Of a stretch of DNA of 64,000 nt, positions 12,101-27,100 are shown piece by piece. The translations under genes and the position numbers were made by a program. The notes below the pieces were generated by a model. The model saw only the letters and a list, made by a program, of their open reading frames with translations, was not told the origin of the DNA and searched no databases. The DNA lies in NCBI GenBank assembly GCA_016648135.1, contig JADDOH010002289.1, forward strand, positions 54,035 to 118,034. Direction: 5' to 3'. Positions within the stretch are counted from its first letter, which is position 1. The number at the start of each line of letters is the position of its first letter. This stretch comes from Agrypnia vestita. Its lineage: Eukaryota; Arthropoda; Insecta; Trichoptera; Phryganeidae.

Positions 12101-15100
12101 TGACTTTTTTTTCACTTTTGTGTATCTACGTTTATTTCCAGTTGCCAATTTCTTCCAACCAACCAATTTAGTGGAATAATTGAAATAGATTTCCAGTATA
12201 TATTGTTACAGTGATTAAACTAGCTCCATGATAACGATACGATTAGAAGGTGGAGAGGACAAGGAAGGGTTAAAATAGGTTTTGGAAAAGGTAAAATTGC
12301 TTTAAGTATGCTTCTAAAGATAATGATGGTCTGTAATGATATGATGTCTGTGCATTGTTGATTCCACAACCTAATGAAGAGCTGAAGAATTAAGTATTGT
12401 GAATGGAGATGGTTAGTGAAGTGAAAGTGAACATACATGTACCTACTGTCAGCTGAACAGAGTGGATAAATTTGAATTTAGATTTCAGGTACTTAGGTGA
12501 GTGAGAATTGAAAAGGACATTATAAATTAAAGATAAAAACATGATTATTACGGCGTCATCAGATTACAGGCCAATGGAGAAGATTGCGGAAAATGATTGC
12601 AATTATTTTTATACAGGTAAAACATGAAGAAATGTTGATAGTAGAATTAAGGAGCACTTAAGATATTTAAATAGCAATAACAATTATGAATTTTCTAAAC
12701 ACCTTTTGGTAACAAACCATTCTTTTGATATTAACAAAAGTTTAGAAATTATAAATACAAATAATGTAGAATTAAAGTGAGATAATTAGAAAGTATGTAT
12801 GTTTTATTAGGTTAGGATAGTTAGTTATAAAAGGGTTAATAGCAAATTATATACCATGAATAACCAAATCCTTTTTCAAAATAGTTACCTTTTAAATTTG
12901 TTTTCACATTAGTTGCTAGTTAGTCTATACTTCCAATTTTAATTTTTAGTATAAATGGTTTTGCACAAAGTATTTTCTTTTTAGTAATATTTATCTACTA
13001 TACTTGTAACAAATATAATAAATTCGTTATCTGTCCGTAACTTGATGGAATGACAACTTTTGATAATTAGAGTGTGACACGCAATCAGCGCGCGGCTCAT
13101 GTTGCGCGGTCACGCAAGGGTCGTTATTAATAATTATTATTTCCCATGATTATTCACGGGCTCGCGGCTAGTTCATTAAAAAGTTTCGTTGACAAGTTTT
13201 ACTTCTCGTAAAAGGTTTAACAAAGAAATACACAAGAAGCTAGGTCAGAATAAAGAAGATCAATTTAACGAATTTTCGAAGTGTTTAGTACAGTAGGTAC
13301 AGAAATAGTAGTAGAAGTACAAAGTCTAAAAGCTCATAAAAACTTTAAAATTTATGTAACGACTGAGGAGACAAACATAAAATCTATTTTCCTTTTATAA
13401 AAGGCAACATTTGTCTGTTATCTTAACCCGTTAGACCTGAATTATTTTATGAGAAAGCGGGAATTCCCGAATTCCGAATTCTCCTGTCTTGTGTTGCTTC
13501 CATATGTCCAGACCCATTCTATTTTCATACAATTTTTTGTTGTTGCTTCTCCTAGCTCTATCTAGGGCTACCCACTTGTCGCCTTCCTTCCGGGGTTGCC
13601 AAGAGGATACTTCTTGGTACTCGTTTACTTAGCGCATGTCTAAGCCACCTCATTTGTGATATCTCTATATTATGTACAAGTAGGGGCTTTATGCTGGTGT
13701 GCCTTATGTCGGCACTTCTCACTCTGTCTATCAGTGCTTCCTAGAAAATTCATTTCGGCAGCTTGGATCCTTGTTCTCACACTCTCGATTATTTTATCCA
13801 ATTAGGATCCAAATTTGAAGGCTATAGTCCTGTACACAGATTTGAAAACAGTCAGTTTTGTCTTGACACTTTTCTCGGATTTTCTTATCACCGCACTATA
13901 TAGAGCAGCGTTTCCCGAAAGGTGGTCCGCGGAACTCTGGGGTTCCGTGGGTCCTGGGGTCACAAGGGTTCCGCGCTTTGTCCGAGAGTTATATGAAACG
14001 TTCGTAGAAAAGAATCACAACCGCGCCGCATGAGAGCCGCAAAGACGAGTTGCAAGTAACTTCAGATGTTAAAAAAACATACATGAATATTTGATAAGCC
14101 TTAAAATATTCTTGAAAGAGTATTTCCCGGAGAAATTACAAGACATCGACTGGGTACATAATCCATTCGCAAATCATACCAAAGCATGGATGCTAACTGT
14201 GTCAGAGTATGAAAATTTGATCGATGTTAGCATTCGTCTTCTCTAAAACTTAAATTTGAATCGGAAGATTATCTGAATGACTTTTGGATTGGACTTAAAG
14301 ACGAATACCCTGCAATCGTTGAGAAGGCTATCGCAGTTTTGCTTCCGTTTGTGACAAAAACAAGTACAGAAACAGACTGGATGCAGCTCCAGATCTTCAC
14401 CAGATTGAATTGTCAGACATTAAGCCTAATTTTAGTGCTATTATAAGATAATATGTGAAAAAAATTCATTATTCACATTAAAATTCATAGTTTTTCTTTG
14501 CACAATAAATGTTTCACAATACATAAGAATTATTTTTCATTTATATTTATATTTATATATTTATAGATTGTTCTTCTTTCAAATCAAACATTAGATAAAA
14601 TTTTTCAAAATATAAGGTTATCATTTTTTTTATTATCAAAATTTTTTATTATTATCAAAATTATTTTAAAAATAATGTTCCGCCAAGAAAAGTATGATCA
14701 ATTAGGGTTCCTTGGTGAAAAAAAATTGGAAACCTCTGATATAGAGAACATAGAACGCCGGCCGCAGTTTCGATTCTTCTATCTATTTCACTTTCCTGCC
14801 TCCCATCGCTCGAAAATCTACCCCAAGGTATTTGAATTTATCGACTTGCTTCAGCTACGTCCCTTGTATTATCCCAAATTGATTAATTATTTAAGATTAA
14901 CAAATAATATAAAATAATTTTACCTCCTCTCCAGCGAAGAACGTGTAGTTGTAGTGTTGCTTGGCCCTTGTCCTGACCTTAAGGGCGAACTCGTGGAAAC
15001 TGTCGCTGGTGGGCTGCAGCAGGGAAACCCTTAGGAGCGCCTCGTAGGCGATGCGAGCGTCCTGGTCGTTGTCATCCCCGACTTCCCAGTCCGCCTCCCC

Positions 15101-18100
15101 CCAGTACGAACCCTGTAACATCACACACACTATCAGCTGTCACTGCGGACACTTCTAATGATGCTAAAGAGGCCTTCAGCGGGAGCCAAAATGAATCGAA
15201 CCGAATTGATATTAAGGTGACGTCAAGCCGATGACTACCACCATGACAAACCTTTTGTTAACTTTGTGTCGATAAACCACCATTTGCAATCATGAGTATA
15301 ATTCACAACCCTGCATCTCTCTACCTATCCTGCAACTGCTGTCACACCACGCATACACAAAACGCACAATCATTATAACACAATACATTAGAATGCCTTA
15401 TGCGTCACGTGCCAACACGAGAAAATGTCTCTTGCGGGTGGACGTATTCTTCATCATCGAACACTCTCATCACACATACAATAACTCGCTAAATTACGGT
15501 TTTTGCTAAAATAGCATTCATTAAATTAGTTTAAAATCAAGCTAATTTTTGAAGTTATACTTCTTAAAACGCGTGTAGACTGAAATTTTGGATGCAATGA
15601 AATACGCGCGCATCGGGCAACGGAATATTTTCACACCATAAAGTCACGACTTTCTAATCAAAAACTATGACGCCGGTTTACCGTGTGATATTTTACCAAT
15701 TGCAATTCTTATAAATGGTGTTATGAAAATTGCATATCATTGATGTTTATTTTCTATTTATTTATGTTTTTTTCAGAATATAATCAAATTTATAATATGT
15801 TATAATGATTGAATTATGTTTTTACTGTTTCATTTTCTCTTTTTTATGCAAGGAAAATGCAATTCGGTTCGTGGGTATTGTATTCAATGTGTATTTTACA
15901 TTTTTATCCATTGATGGAGAACTATCATTGATGGAAATTCCAGTTTATTGTATAACTTGAGTTGGAACGTAGCTGGACACAAAATGCGCATCTGTACAGC
16001 TTTCTTCCAACGCGGGGTATACAAAACAACGCGTGGCTTTTTATGTAGGCCAAAGAAGTATAACTTCTAACACACGTACCCAATTTTTTTAAATAACTCC
16101 AAATCTTTCAGAGCCATTTCCCTCCACTATCGAAACATATTAATAAAACTAAACTATTTACAGAAAAAAATAAAGTACTGTGTTGACAGTCCTCTGGAAA
16201 AGTACGGACCTAGCCTGATAAAATAAAAATAGGTTTTCAAGCATAGTTATGTAAATTAGGAAATTCGCAAGGAAGTTGATGCGTTACACTGGATAGGAGT
16301 GTCAATTTTCTATGAATTAAAGATCTCGGGTTTTGAATAGAAAACAAAAACACGATTTTTACAGAGAGAAAATTGAAAATTGGAAAAGTGGAAAATGTAC
16401 AAAATAATTCATTAGGCACTTAGTTTTCTATGTTACCTTTCCTAGGACGAGTTTTAAAAACTAGTAATCATATAATATACCAATGATACTAGTAGTAAGT
16501 ATTGCTGAACCACAAGAAGAGTAATGTCGTGTGTTTTGCTTTAACGCTACTTACCTAATGTTATTATAAACTGTACCATGTCGTTATTAATTCGCTAAAT
16601 GTTTCAAGCTGTGCAATTTTAAGTCTACACGTAATAATTTATTTTTAGATAAGCATCTTCATGCTAATCTAAAAATCGTGAAAAGTGTAAAATACTTAGG
16701 GATAGCCCAGTGACAAAATGAATAAAGTATCGTCATAATAAATCACAAATAATGGTAGATGGTTGGCGGCCTTCTTTAGAAAATCGTTATATCATATTGA
16801 AAAATCTGCTTGAAAATCGTTTACATACTTCCTGATCGGCATATCTTGGTTTTGGCATAATTGTAAGAAATCATATGATATTTTGGATCAAACTGAATTT
16901 TTTATACGAAAATTCTGACAATTTTTTTCTCTTTATACTATAATTTTTCTCGTTGTACAATAATGTAAAAATTTCTAGTTGTTTAATGTGATAAACATGA
17001 CACCTGGGTTTGGATGAAATTAAAAGGTAAATTATTTTCTCGTTGAAGAGTTTCTTGTTAAAGAGTTCCCAAAAGTTTTATGCCAATGAAAGCAGTTTGA
17101 AAATAATTAAAAAAAAACGTAAAAAATTGAATTTAAAAATTAATTACAAACAAAAGGGGTTTTTTATTTAAAAAAAGTACATAATTGATAATGTTATTTT
17201 TAAGAGATGTGGTAATTTTGAAAAGATAGGCCTAATAGTTCTTGAGATATACCAGTCTGAAGTCAGTCCAAAAAATTCAGTCTGAAGTCGAGAAAAACGC
17301 GAAAGAATAATGAAATTCGTTTAAAAATCACCTACCGTGCTGGTTTCACATTGCTAAATCTTTATGTGACGACACAATTTGTTACTCCCTTTATATTAAC
17401 TCGTGGCGTCTGCTTGTCTTGTCTGACGAAAAACCTTTGGATCCATTTTAAACCCTTTTTCCGTGATCCAATCGAGCTGAAACTTTGCAAGCAGACTCGT
17501 GGCGACGATCAAGAAGACTATCAAATTTCCGTTAAAAAAATAAATAAATTTTTGGATTTTTCAAATTTTGAATGGTTTTTTCATACAACTTATTAAGTTG
17601 TATGAAAATATTTCAACGCTTCTGGTAGACGCTAAACCTGATTATAATATAATTTTGGATTTTTGGAAATTTTTTATTACTCCCTTTCGTGGCGTCGCCC
17701 GACCGAAGCCCAACGCCTAGGTTAAGCGAAAAAAAATATTTCAACTAGTAAATGAGAAAGGGAGTATAATAAAAACTTGGTTTTTATAGGTTACTTTTTT
17801 TTTAAAACTTCAATCTACAAGATAAAGTAGAAATAGAAAATGTCAAGGTTGTGTAAACCCTTGAATTGAAGGGGCAGTTCTACAGCTTTTTGAAAGGAAA
17901 ACCAATTGAGAAATTCCTGATGTCTCGAGAACGCTGAATCTCTTTGGAAATACGTACTCTGGTCTCGTGGCCAGAGAGGTAGAATTAAGGTTTGTCAATG
18001 TGTCAAGGGTTTGATTGATGAAACAAATATTACATTACGTAGAGTACTCCATCTTATACGATTTATCTCAGAATTGGGTTTTTAAATTTGAATATCTAAA

Positions 18101-21100
18101 CAGAAGACATACCCTTTGTGATTTTCCTTTTAATATTTTGTAGTCAAATATTTTTCGAATTTTGCGTCCTGGATATGATCGTTATATTAGAAAGTTACGT
18201 AAAGGAATCTAATATAAATTAGTTTTGTTATAATAGCTTAATAAATAAAATATAGTAAAAATAAAGAAAATATATTCATGATCAAGAGTGGCATTACTTG
18301 TTTTAATATTTATTGTTCCTTATTGCTTGATAATATTAAGAGAAAGACAAAGAAAATGGCCTAGTTAATACCTACGTTCACCATCACGTAACATCTATTC
18401 ACCAAATAATGAGCAAATAATAGCGAGCATTGCACCAACAAGAACACAATTTTTTTTTGTGAGGAAGAAAAAAATGCTAGTGTTTAAATACAAATACAAA
18501 AAAATTTACGAATGTAATTCGACACATCTGTTAACAAAAAAATTCGTTATGAGCACTATTCAAAATACGTAAATCATTTGACGTAAAAATCCTGACAATA
18601 GCTTATTAAAGTTTTTGCACGTACGTGTTACGATCTTTTTAGAGCGGAATTTTTTGATAATAGATAATTTTGAAAAATAAACTCAGGAAAAAACCACAGT
18701 GGATATTTTTGTGATTAATTCGTGGTGAACACGGTTCCGAGCAACTGTCATTGTAGCTGAACGCATGATCAACTATCGTTGACTCCGCAAGGCCTCACTC
18801 TTTCGCCAGCATCAACTTTGACAGCCGTATTTTGTTACTAACTCAGTTTCTAACGCTTAATTTCTATTCTATGCATTCTTTATAAATTACATTACTTAAA
18901 TCGTAATCGTAAGTACTTACACGTTTCTGTTCATTTTGAAAAAAATAAATAATGAGCACGATAGTAAAGCTGAGCAGTAAAGCAAGGCAGCTTTACATCT
19001 CACACACTTTAATATTTCTGATGTCATCATTCATACACACACCACATAAAACCCGACTTCCAAAAAGTCATAATAAAGTACCTATTTTTTGCATAAACTT
19101 ATATTCAAAATATATCATTATAGCGCATTCGCCAGATACACAAGATAATAATTTACCGCGCGTCATAACATCACAAACAATACATAGTTTATCACAAATG
19201 GCCAATAAAAAACAGATTTATGTTTCGATAAATCACTAAAATCTTCATAAAATGGTAAGCAGTCAGGAAGGAATCGGTGTGGCGTACGTACAGGTGCTGA
19301 AGTTATATTAAATTTAGTGCGGTAAATTTATTTTTATTGGATATAAAACAAAAAATATTTTTCGTAATTATTGTATTAATCTGTTATAATATTAGGTCCT
19401 TACATATGAAATTGACGTTTAGTATGGGAGGAACATAAAGCCGATTTTTTTTTATTATAATATATTTATTTAATCAAAGTATGTACCATTGCTATCTATG
19501 CACTTTTACCATCTCATAGGTAGTTCATCGATCCCTTTACTAAAAAAACCATTCGGACGGAAATCAATAAAATCTTTGAAGGCGGTTTGGACTGCCCCAT
19601 CGGAGATGAATTTTTTCCTTTGCAAGAAGTTATCCAAATTTCGAAAAAAATGGTAATCTGTTGGGGCATGGTCCGGAGAGTACGGTGGATGTCTTAGACA
19701 TTCCAATTGAAGCTCCTCTAATTTGGTAGCCGTCTGTTGTGCAGTGTGTGGTCTAGCGTTATCATGAAGCAGCAGTGGTCTAGAGCGATTAACCAGCCTC
19801 GGTTGCTTAGCAGCTAGCTTTTCCATCATGGTTTGCAGTTGCTGACAATAGACATCTGCCGTAATCGTCTGGCCAGATTTAAGAAAGCTGTAGTGAACGA
19901 CACCAGCACTAGTCCACCAAACGCTCACAAGTAACTTTTTTGGAGTCAATTTTCGCTTGGGGCATGGTTTGGCTGGTTCGGCAGTAGTTAGCATTGCTGA
20001 TGAGGCGCTTCCGATTATCGTACAGGATTCCACTTTTTCATCACAGGTAATGATTCGATTTAAAATCCCTTAATATTGTGCCGGATTTTGGTAATGCAAC
20101 GCAGCAGTCACCGCGCGTTTGTTGATTTGCTTCACTCAATTCGTGAGGTACCCACCTTTCAAGCTTTTTCACCTTACCAATTTGCTTCAAGTGGATTAAA
20201 ACAGTTTTATCACTAACACCGCAGCCTGCAGCTAACTCGGATGTGGTTTGCGATGGATCCGCTTCCACAATAGCCTTCAATTCTTCATTATCAACTTTGG
20301 TCTCCGGCCGTCCACGGGGCTTGTTCTGCAGGTCGAAATTTCCAGAACGAAAACGTTGGAACCAAAAACGTACTATGTTTTCTTTTGCGGCACCGTCGCC
20401 ATACACATCATTAATCCTTCGAACCGTTTCTGCAGCACTGGTGCCACGGTGGAGCTCGTACTCGTAAATAACGCGATATTTCAAGTTTTTCATTTTGTAA
20501 ACTGAGTGACGCAAAGAAAAAAACAATTGAGGAAAAAACAAATGAATTATAATTTTCAAAACACAAATACATGAGTAAATAACTGTATAAATTTGGATTT
20601 GGAATTCCTAACCAAAGAGAAGATATTTGAGATCAAATTTGCCAGTACGGCAAAACGCCAACTTCATAAGTAAGGACCTAATATTTAATCTATTGTAATA
20701 GATTATATTAACTGCGGTGAAAGTATTTTCGCACAGATTTATTAATATTACACTCAGTATCAAAATATTATTAGGAATATGAATAAATTCGAGATTCTTG
20801 TATTATTTTTCTAAGGCTCCGAAATACACCCTCCCTTTCTGAAACAGAAAAAAAAGGCTGAACTAAGTAAGACAGAGATTTTTTTTTCAGACCTATTATT
20901 TAGAGACTTGATCGCCGATTAATGTGCTCTTTTGTCTATTGAACCAAGCCAGCAGAAAAATTCAGGAAAATGTTTCTATGAAAATAAAAATATAATACGA
21001 AGATGGGCAAATAGGTTTATTTATTTAATTTGTACGATTTAATGTAACCTGAATTTTAGGCTATGGAATCAACATTTTAGGTTCAACTGCGTAGGTGCAA

Positions 21101-24100
21101 AGGAAAATAACCTTTAATTCAGGATTTTGAAGATTATCCCAGAATGGGGCATAAAGGGTTGTATTCGACTCTGGGGATTCCTCTTCTGGTCATAAATCTG
21201 CCGTGAGAATGGATACCCCATTACATTAAGACTGTTCGCAACGATTTTAGAAAATTTGTTAGTTCTTCAGGTCGATTCTGCAATCTCAATCGTCAATATT
21301 ATTCCGTAACGTCCGTCAATTATTGTTATATTTTTTACAATTTGGTCTGACAGTTTGCTCGTCCGCTTACCTATGTAATATCAAATCAAATTTTAATGTA
21401 ATCGAATCAAAAATGCATAACTTTCCGCAGCTTACTTATTAGATAGCTTATCTAATTAGATAGATTGACACAATGAAGTCCAATAGAACAAAGAACGATT
21501 GTGAATGAGAACGCGTGTGAACTTTGTGAAGCATACGTAATATTTAAACTAAATGTGAACCCGTGAAAAATCACGAAACATAATGTAAGTATTATTTATT
21601 TATTTATACATAATAAAATAAAAGCCTGTCGAACGTACGAGGCGTAAATTAATGGTTTGGGTCTTAGCTAAGTGCTTACAATGTGTAATACAGATATATA
21701 GTATTTTTTGACGGGCCACGGAGAAGTGGTGGTGGATATATTGGTTAGTCGCTGCGTTGCCGTCCTCGCGTTCGAGGTTCGAGTCTCTATCGAGCCGTGC
21801 ATTCTTACGGGACAGATTATTAGGTTAACGAAATTATTATGTTAAAATTTAGTTTCAATGTTATGAAGCAATTAGGTCCGTTTGAACAAAATGTCCATGG
21901 AAATGTTTTGATTAAGATACAGTAGGAGATAGCTTTTTGGAGACTAAGAGATCTAATAAAGTAAATACTATTTACATTACTATTTGGACAAAGACACAAC
22001 ATACTTTAAGATGATCAATACATTGGGTGAAAAATATAAATTATGCTATCTCTACGTGAGTAGAATATAATTTAATATTTTACTACTCGGGTCTAGAGAG
22101 TATTAGAATCTTTCATCAGTATGAAACTATTCATGTTCATCCTGAATTATCTCTGCAACGTTTAGAATCTTAACTTGTGGATTTGCAGAGACTCGATTCT
22201 TGACATTTCGCTGGAGTTATATCATAGCCTCTTTAGGAGAGTGCTCTCTCACCGCGAGGGTCAAATATCGGGGGACACGACTCCAGCAAAACGTCGAGAA
22301 TCGAATTTCTACATATCCATATGCTCGTTTAAATATCTGTTTAATTCAATACCTAAATGTGTCTGTAAGAAAGTAAGTCAAATCTTTAACCTCTACAACG
22401 TTAACTCCAAATCCAAAAATATTGTAATGTTACGATATTTTTTTGTATTCAAGTTACCTTTTAAAATGAGATTATATGTAACTTAATTCGTCATTTAAAA
22501 ACGAAAGATTTACCGGTATCCATGGTATACAGGGTGTACCAGAGCTAGCAGCAGAAACTTTGCCGGTAGGTTTCTGTCTATGTTATGAGTCTAAAATGTT
22601 CAAGCAACCATGATTTAATCAATAGTTATGGAGATAGGCAATATCAAAATTAACATTTTTTTTCAATATTTCTTACTTTCTTTTTTGCAAAAAGTTGAAC
22701 TATCATTACAGTAACTTACATCGATTATGAAAAATTTATTCGCTTTAATATAAGTCCAATAAAATAATAAAAAGCTTGCAAAAATTGAATAAAGTTATTT
22801 TTTACAAGGTATTTATCATTTTATTTCAGTTGTATTGAAGTAAATGAATTTTTCATAATCGATATAAGTTACTACAATGATAGTTCAACTTTTTGCAAAA
22901 AATAAGTCAGAAATATTTAAAAAAATGCAAACTTTGATATTGAATATCTCCATAACTATTGATATTAGGGCATTAGTTCTGGTACATCCTATATAGTATC
23001 AACATATTGTAACGATATGAATTGCGCTCTGTCAGAAATCCTCGTAATATGTCGAAGACAACAATACTACGGGACCTTCTAAAACACAGAATTATCTACA
23101 AGATTCGGGAAACGTCTACGAAGATCTGGAAGCGACGGAAAAATTCTCGGAAATACTAGATTAGTATAGAATAATCTAGGAGGTTCGAAAAACCAACGTG
23201 TTTCGTATAAAAAGGAACCAGCGCCGCGGCGGGTCATGTTTGTTTTGATGTTTCTACTGGTGAACGTTGGCGACGTGTGGCCAGTTATGGAAAATCGAGC
23301 GAAATATCAAGGAAAGAATCTACTTACCTGCTATAGTTGAACGGAATTCTCTCGAAATCGTTAACAAGTGATAATAAAGTGTTTCTTAACAGACGATTGA
23401 CTATTTGAGAAAAAGTGTGAATTGAAGAATAGTGTTAAAATTTGTTTAAATAATTAATAAATCCGTAATTAATTTCCAGTGTTTTCGTTTGCGTCCCAAA
23501 GCCACGACCCGCGACAATATTAAATTGTTTTTCTCTAAATCTAGTGATAATACACAACGAACTTGATTAAACTACCTTTCTTATATTTCCAAATACGTTA
23601 ATCAATTCTACTCCCACGTAAAATGAAATAGATCACGTCTTGACACACGATATATTCAGTTATTATTTTTTCAAATATTTTCGTCGTATTGCTACATATT
23701 TACGTAGAGTTTAAACTAGTATAAATTATATTTCATCTTAAAATGTTAAACCAGTAATATTTACTACAAATTTAATTAAAATTATATCTCAAAAATGAAG
23801 ACACAGCAATTTTATTTTAACCCAAAATATTTCAATTAGATACTCATAATTTGCGAGCTCTTTTTCTTTATAAGTCTGTTGAAAATCGTTTAAGTTTAAC
23901 CGTAAGTATAAAGTGCAAAGATATGAAGCATTTATTTTACTTGTGGCTGAGCCTATTCATGATTTTTTCGGATTCTTATACTATTTACATTTTTTAGATA
24001 ATTATCCCTTAGGACTAAACAAGCATTAAGCACTTCCGAGACACGTAGGATGATAGCCGGCAAGACTCTGAGTGATTGCGTGAGGAACACCAAAATAAGA

Positions 24101-27100
24101 GAGATATGTGAGGCTGAGGATATTTACGTGGGAGTATTCAGCGAGGGAAAGACTGGTATGGTGATGTCCAGATAATGGACAGCACCAGGCTTCCTTATAT
24201 CGTACTAAATAATCAGCATAATGGAACCACCTCACAGGAGACGCTATCCTCTGGAGAACAGACCACATAGGTCTATTTAAAGGAAGAAGAAGAAGAAGAA
24301 TGTAATTTATGTTACCAATTATTCAAAGGATAGCTCGTAAAATAATGCTACCCCAAAATGATAACTACACGTGTCTGACCTTGGTTATTTACATAAACGG
24401 GGTGACACATAATACTGCTTCACAATCGTTCTTTTGAAAATAATAATGTTACGCTTTCACGCAAATCACACATTACTAACGAAATTGTCCATACGTAATA
24501 ATTAAATGTGGACTATAGAAAAAGTAGGAATTATGTAAAACAAGGTTACTCCTAAACGTAAAATATGTTTGCGATATTGTACTAAGTCTCACATAAAATA
24601 AATATCCCTTATTATATTGCTTTAAAAAGTGAATTTTTTATTATTATTTTTTCTACTGGTAAGAATAATATTTCTTTTCCTTGGTATTGATATAGAAAAA
24701 ATTATGTCAAGACTGTCAAAATTCATGTCAATTATGTTAAAACTGTCTTTTATCATATTTAGATACGAGAAATATGATTTAAACTAGAAATATGACTTAA
24801 AATTTCGTTTAAATTTTTTGATTAAAAATTTTTTGCATCCAACTTACTTGGAAAATTTCCACGTCCAGAAAAGTCCATTCTCCCTTGGTCATTCCTAGAG
24901 CGTGGGCAGCCAACATGAACTTCCTGACGAGATGACCGCGTACACTCAGGATTACAACTAGAACAGACAATTAGCTTAAAAAAACCTGGTCAAGAAATGA
25001 CCGAACGAGCCAATAAAATCGAGTTTTAAGTTAAGTTTGCAGAGTTGTTCTTTAGATACATATCAAGCAAGAAAAAATGAGATGAGTCTGAAAATAAGAT
25101 AAAATGTGATTATTTTTTAATTTTTTGAAAAAGGACAAATGACATGATTAATTATTTTGAAAAATTTGGCAAGAAACAATGACATTAGTCAAATTAGTTC
25201 AACGTTCTTGTGCAAAAAACACAGATGAGTTTTATAATAAAAAAAGTAAATATATTTGGCCATTAATAATATATTTGAAAATGAATTACGAGAGATTTTT
25301 TAGTTCTTTTGACTAATTTCATTATAATGAAGATTTTGACATTAATTGGTTAACATATTATAGTCCATATGTACCTACATCGATTACATTTGTTGGAAAA
25401 TTATACTTTAAGCTATCACCTGCGTGCTGCCTTAAATAATGACAGTTTAATAAAGGGTTTGTGAAAGATAATTATTTAATAGCTTGTTAAGTATCATTAG
25501 ATATTATGCTATTTCCGCCAGTGGCGAATAAATTATTAAAAAATAAATTTTTCATGTTTTGTCATGGTATTCAAGGATATTTCTGTGGGCGAAGGAAACA
25601 ACTGAATGAGTCAATAAAATCGAGTTTTGAGTTAAATATGCAGAGTTGTTCTTTAGACACACATCGTAGATACACAAGGAAAATTAAATGAGTCAGAAAA
25701 TAAAACAAATTGCGACTATTTTTTAATTTTTTGAGAAAGGACAAATGACATGATTACGTAATTATTTTAAAAATTTGGCACGAAACAACGACATTAGTCA
25801 ACTTGGTTCAACGTTCTTGTGCAAAAAAACAGAAAATTAATTTTAAAATTACAAAGGCTTTAAGAGACATTCCGTAAGCAAACGAAATTCTCAAATTTTG
25901 TTTTGAATCTCCTTTTTTGTTGTTCCTTTCGCCGAAAGATTTAATCCACGAAATAACTATGATGTCTTGATTTTTGCTTTAAAATAAAATCAGCTAATCC
26001 AAAAATCATTTTTATTAAATTATTTTTTAATGTACGAAGCTTGATTTTGATATTTCAAACGTAATTATATCAAACAAACATAATATATGTCTGAAAGTTT
26101 TTATATTGCAACTTTAAAAAAAAATAATGTTTGGATATTCTTAGGGTGTAATCGATGAAAGTTTGCATTGTGTAAACTGATCATTCAAGCTAGCTACTAT
26201 AGGTCAAAAGTCCTGTGGATACTTTTTAAAGATTTAAAAATATATTTCTCATAAAAACAGCATCGTCTCTGTGAGTCTATAATTTATCTTGATTAATGCT
26301 TATCCTACTATAGACAAAATCCAGTAGTTCTGTTCTTAGGGCTGGTTGTTTGATCAGGAGTAAGAATAGTTAAGAAAAAAGCATAGATTTTTGTGTTTTC
26401 CACAATTTTCCATCATTCAAAATTCATAATTAAAAAAATATTATCAATAGGTGATGTTACGGACAGACACGCCCGTAACAAATAATTATTTTAGAATAGG
26501 GTGGATCACCGATTACTCGCCTGTCTGCTGTGCTCCGGGCGTCGTGACGTCACTGACGATGAGTCACAACTCGCTTCTAAATCTTGTTGATGATGATGAT
26601 ACTTTGGAAACACCGGAGAGCAACGCTACGATCGACGGTGTTTCTTCAGGGGTTTTAATTCACCAAAATTTACACACAAGAAAATAAAAGCAGAGTTTTT
26701 GTTTCAGAAGGAAACCTAGCGAAAAACGGGCAGAGTGACGTTATAAAAACTATTTGTCGCACATACACGGCAACAAATATTTACTGGCACTAAGGCACTG
26801 AGAGCACTGTGATTTCGCTAGGTTTTCGCAGCCTTTTTATTTGGGTCCAGCAAAAATAACGGGAAAATAACTGCCAAAAAGGGATTACTGAGAGAGGGGA
26901 TTTACATCTTTATTGTAGGCATCGGCGTAACGTGGTGGACCACGGAAGCTGTGCACTCGGCCTAGCGGAACGACCGCTGGGCGCCGGCGATACCGTGCAT
27001 CGGCGGCGCATATCTCGCGGCGCGCGGATATTTTTTAAGATAAATCCGCTCTCTCATATCTCCCGCTAATGAGTCATATGTCAAAATGTGCGTCTGACAT

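Noticed and set aside
20243..20505. Plus-strand ORFs over mariner copy 1 (same at 33934-34196 and minus 50172-50429)
   Set aside because: Antisense frames of the transposase helix-turn-helix region, repeated because the element is repeated.
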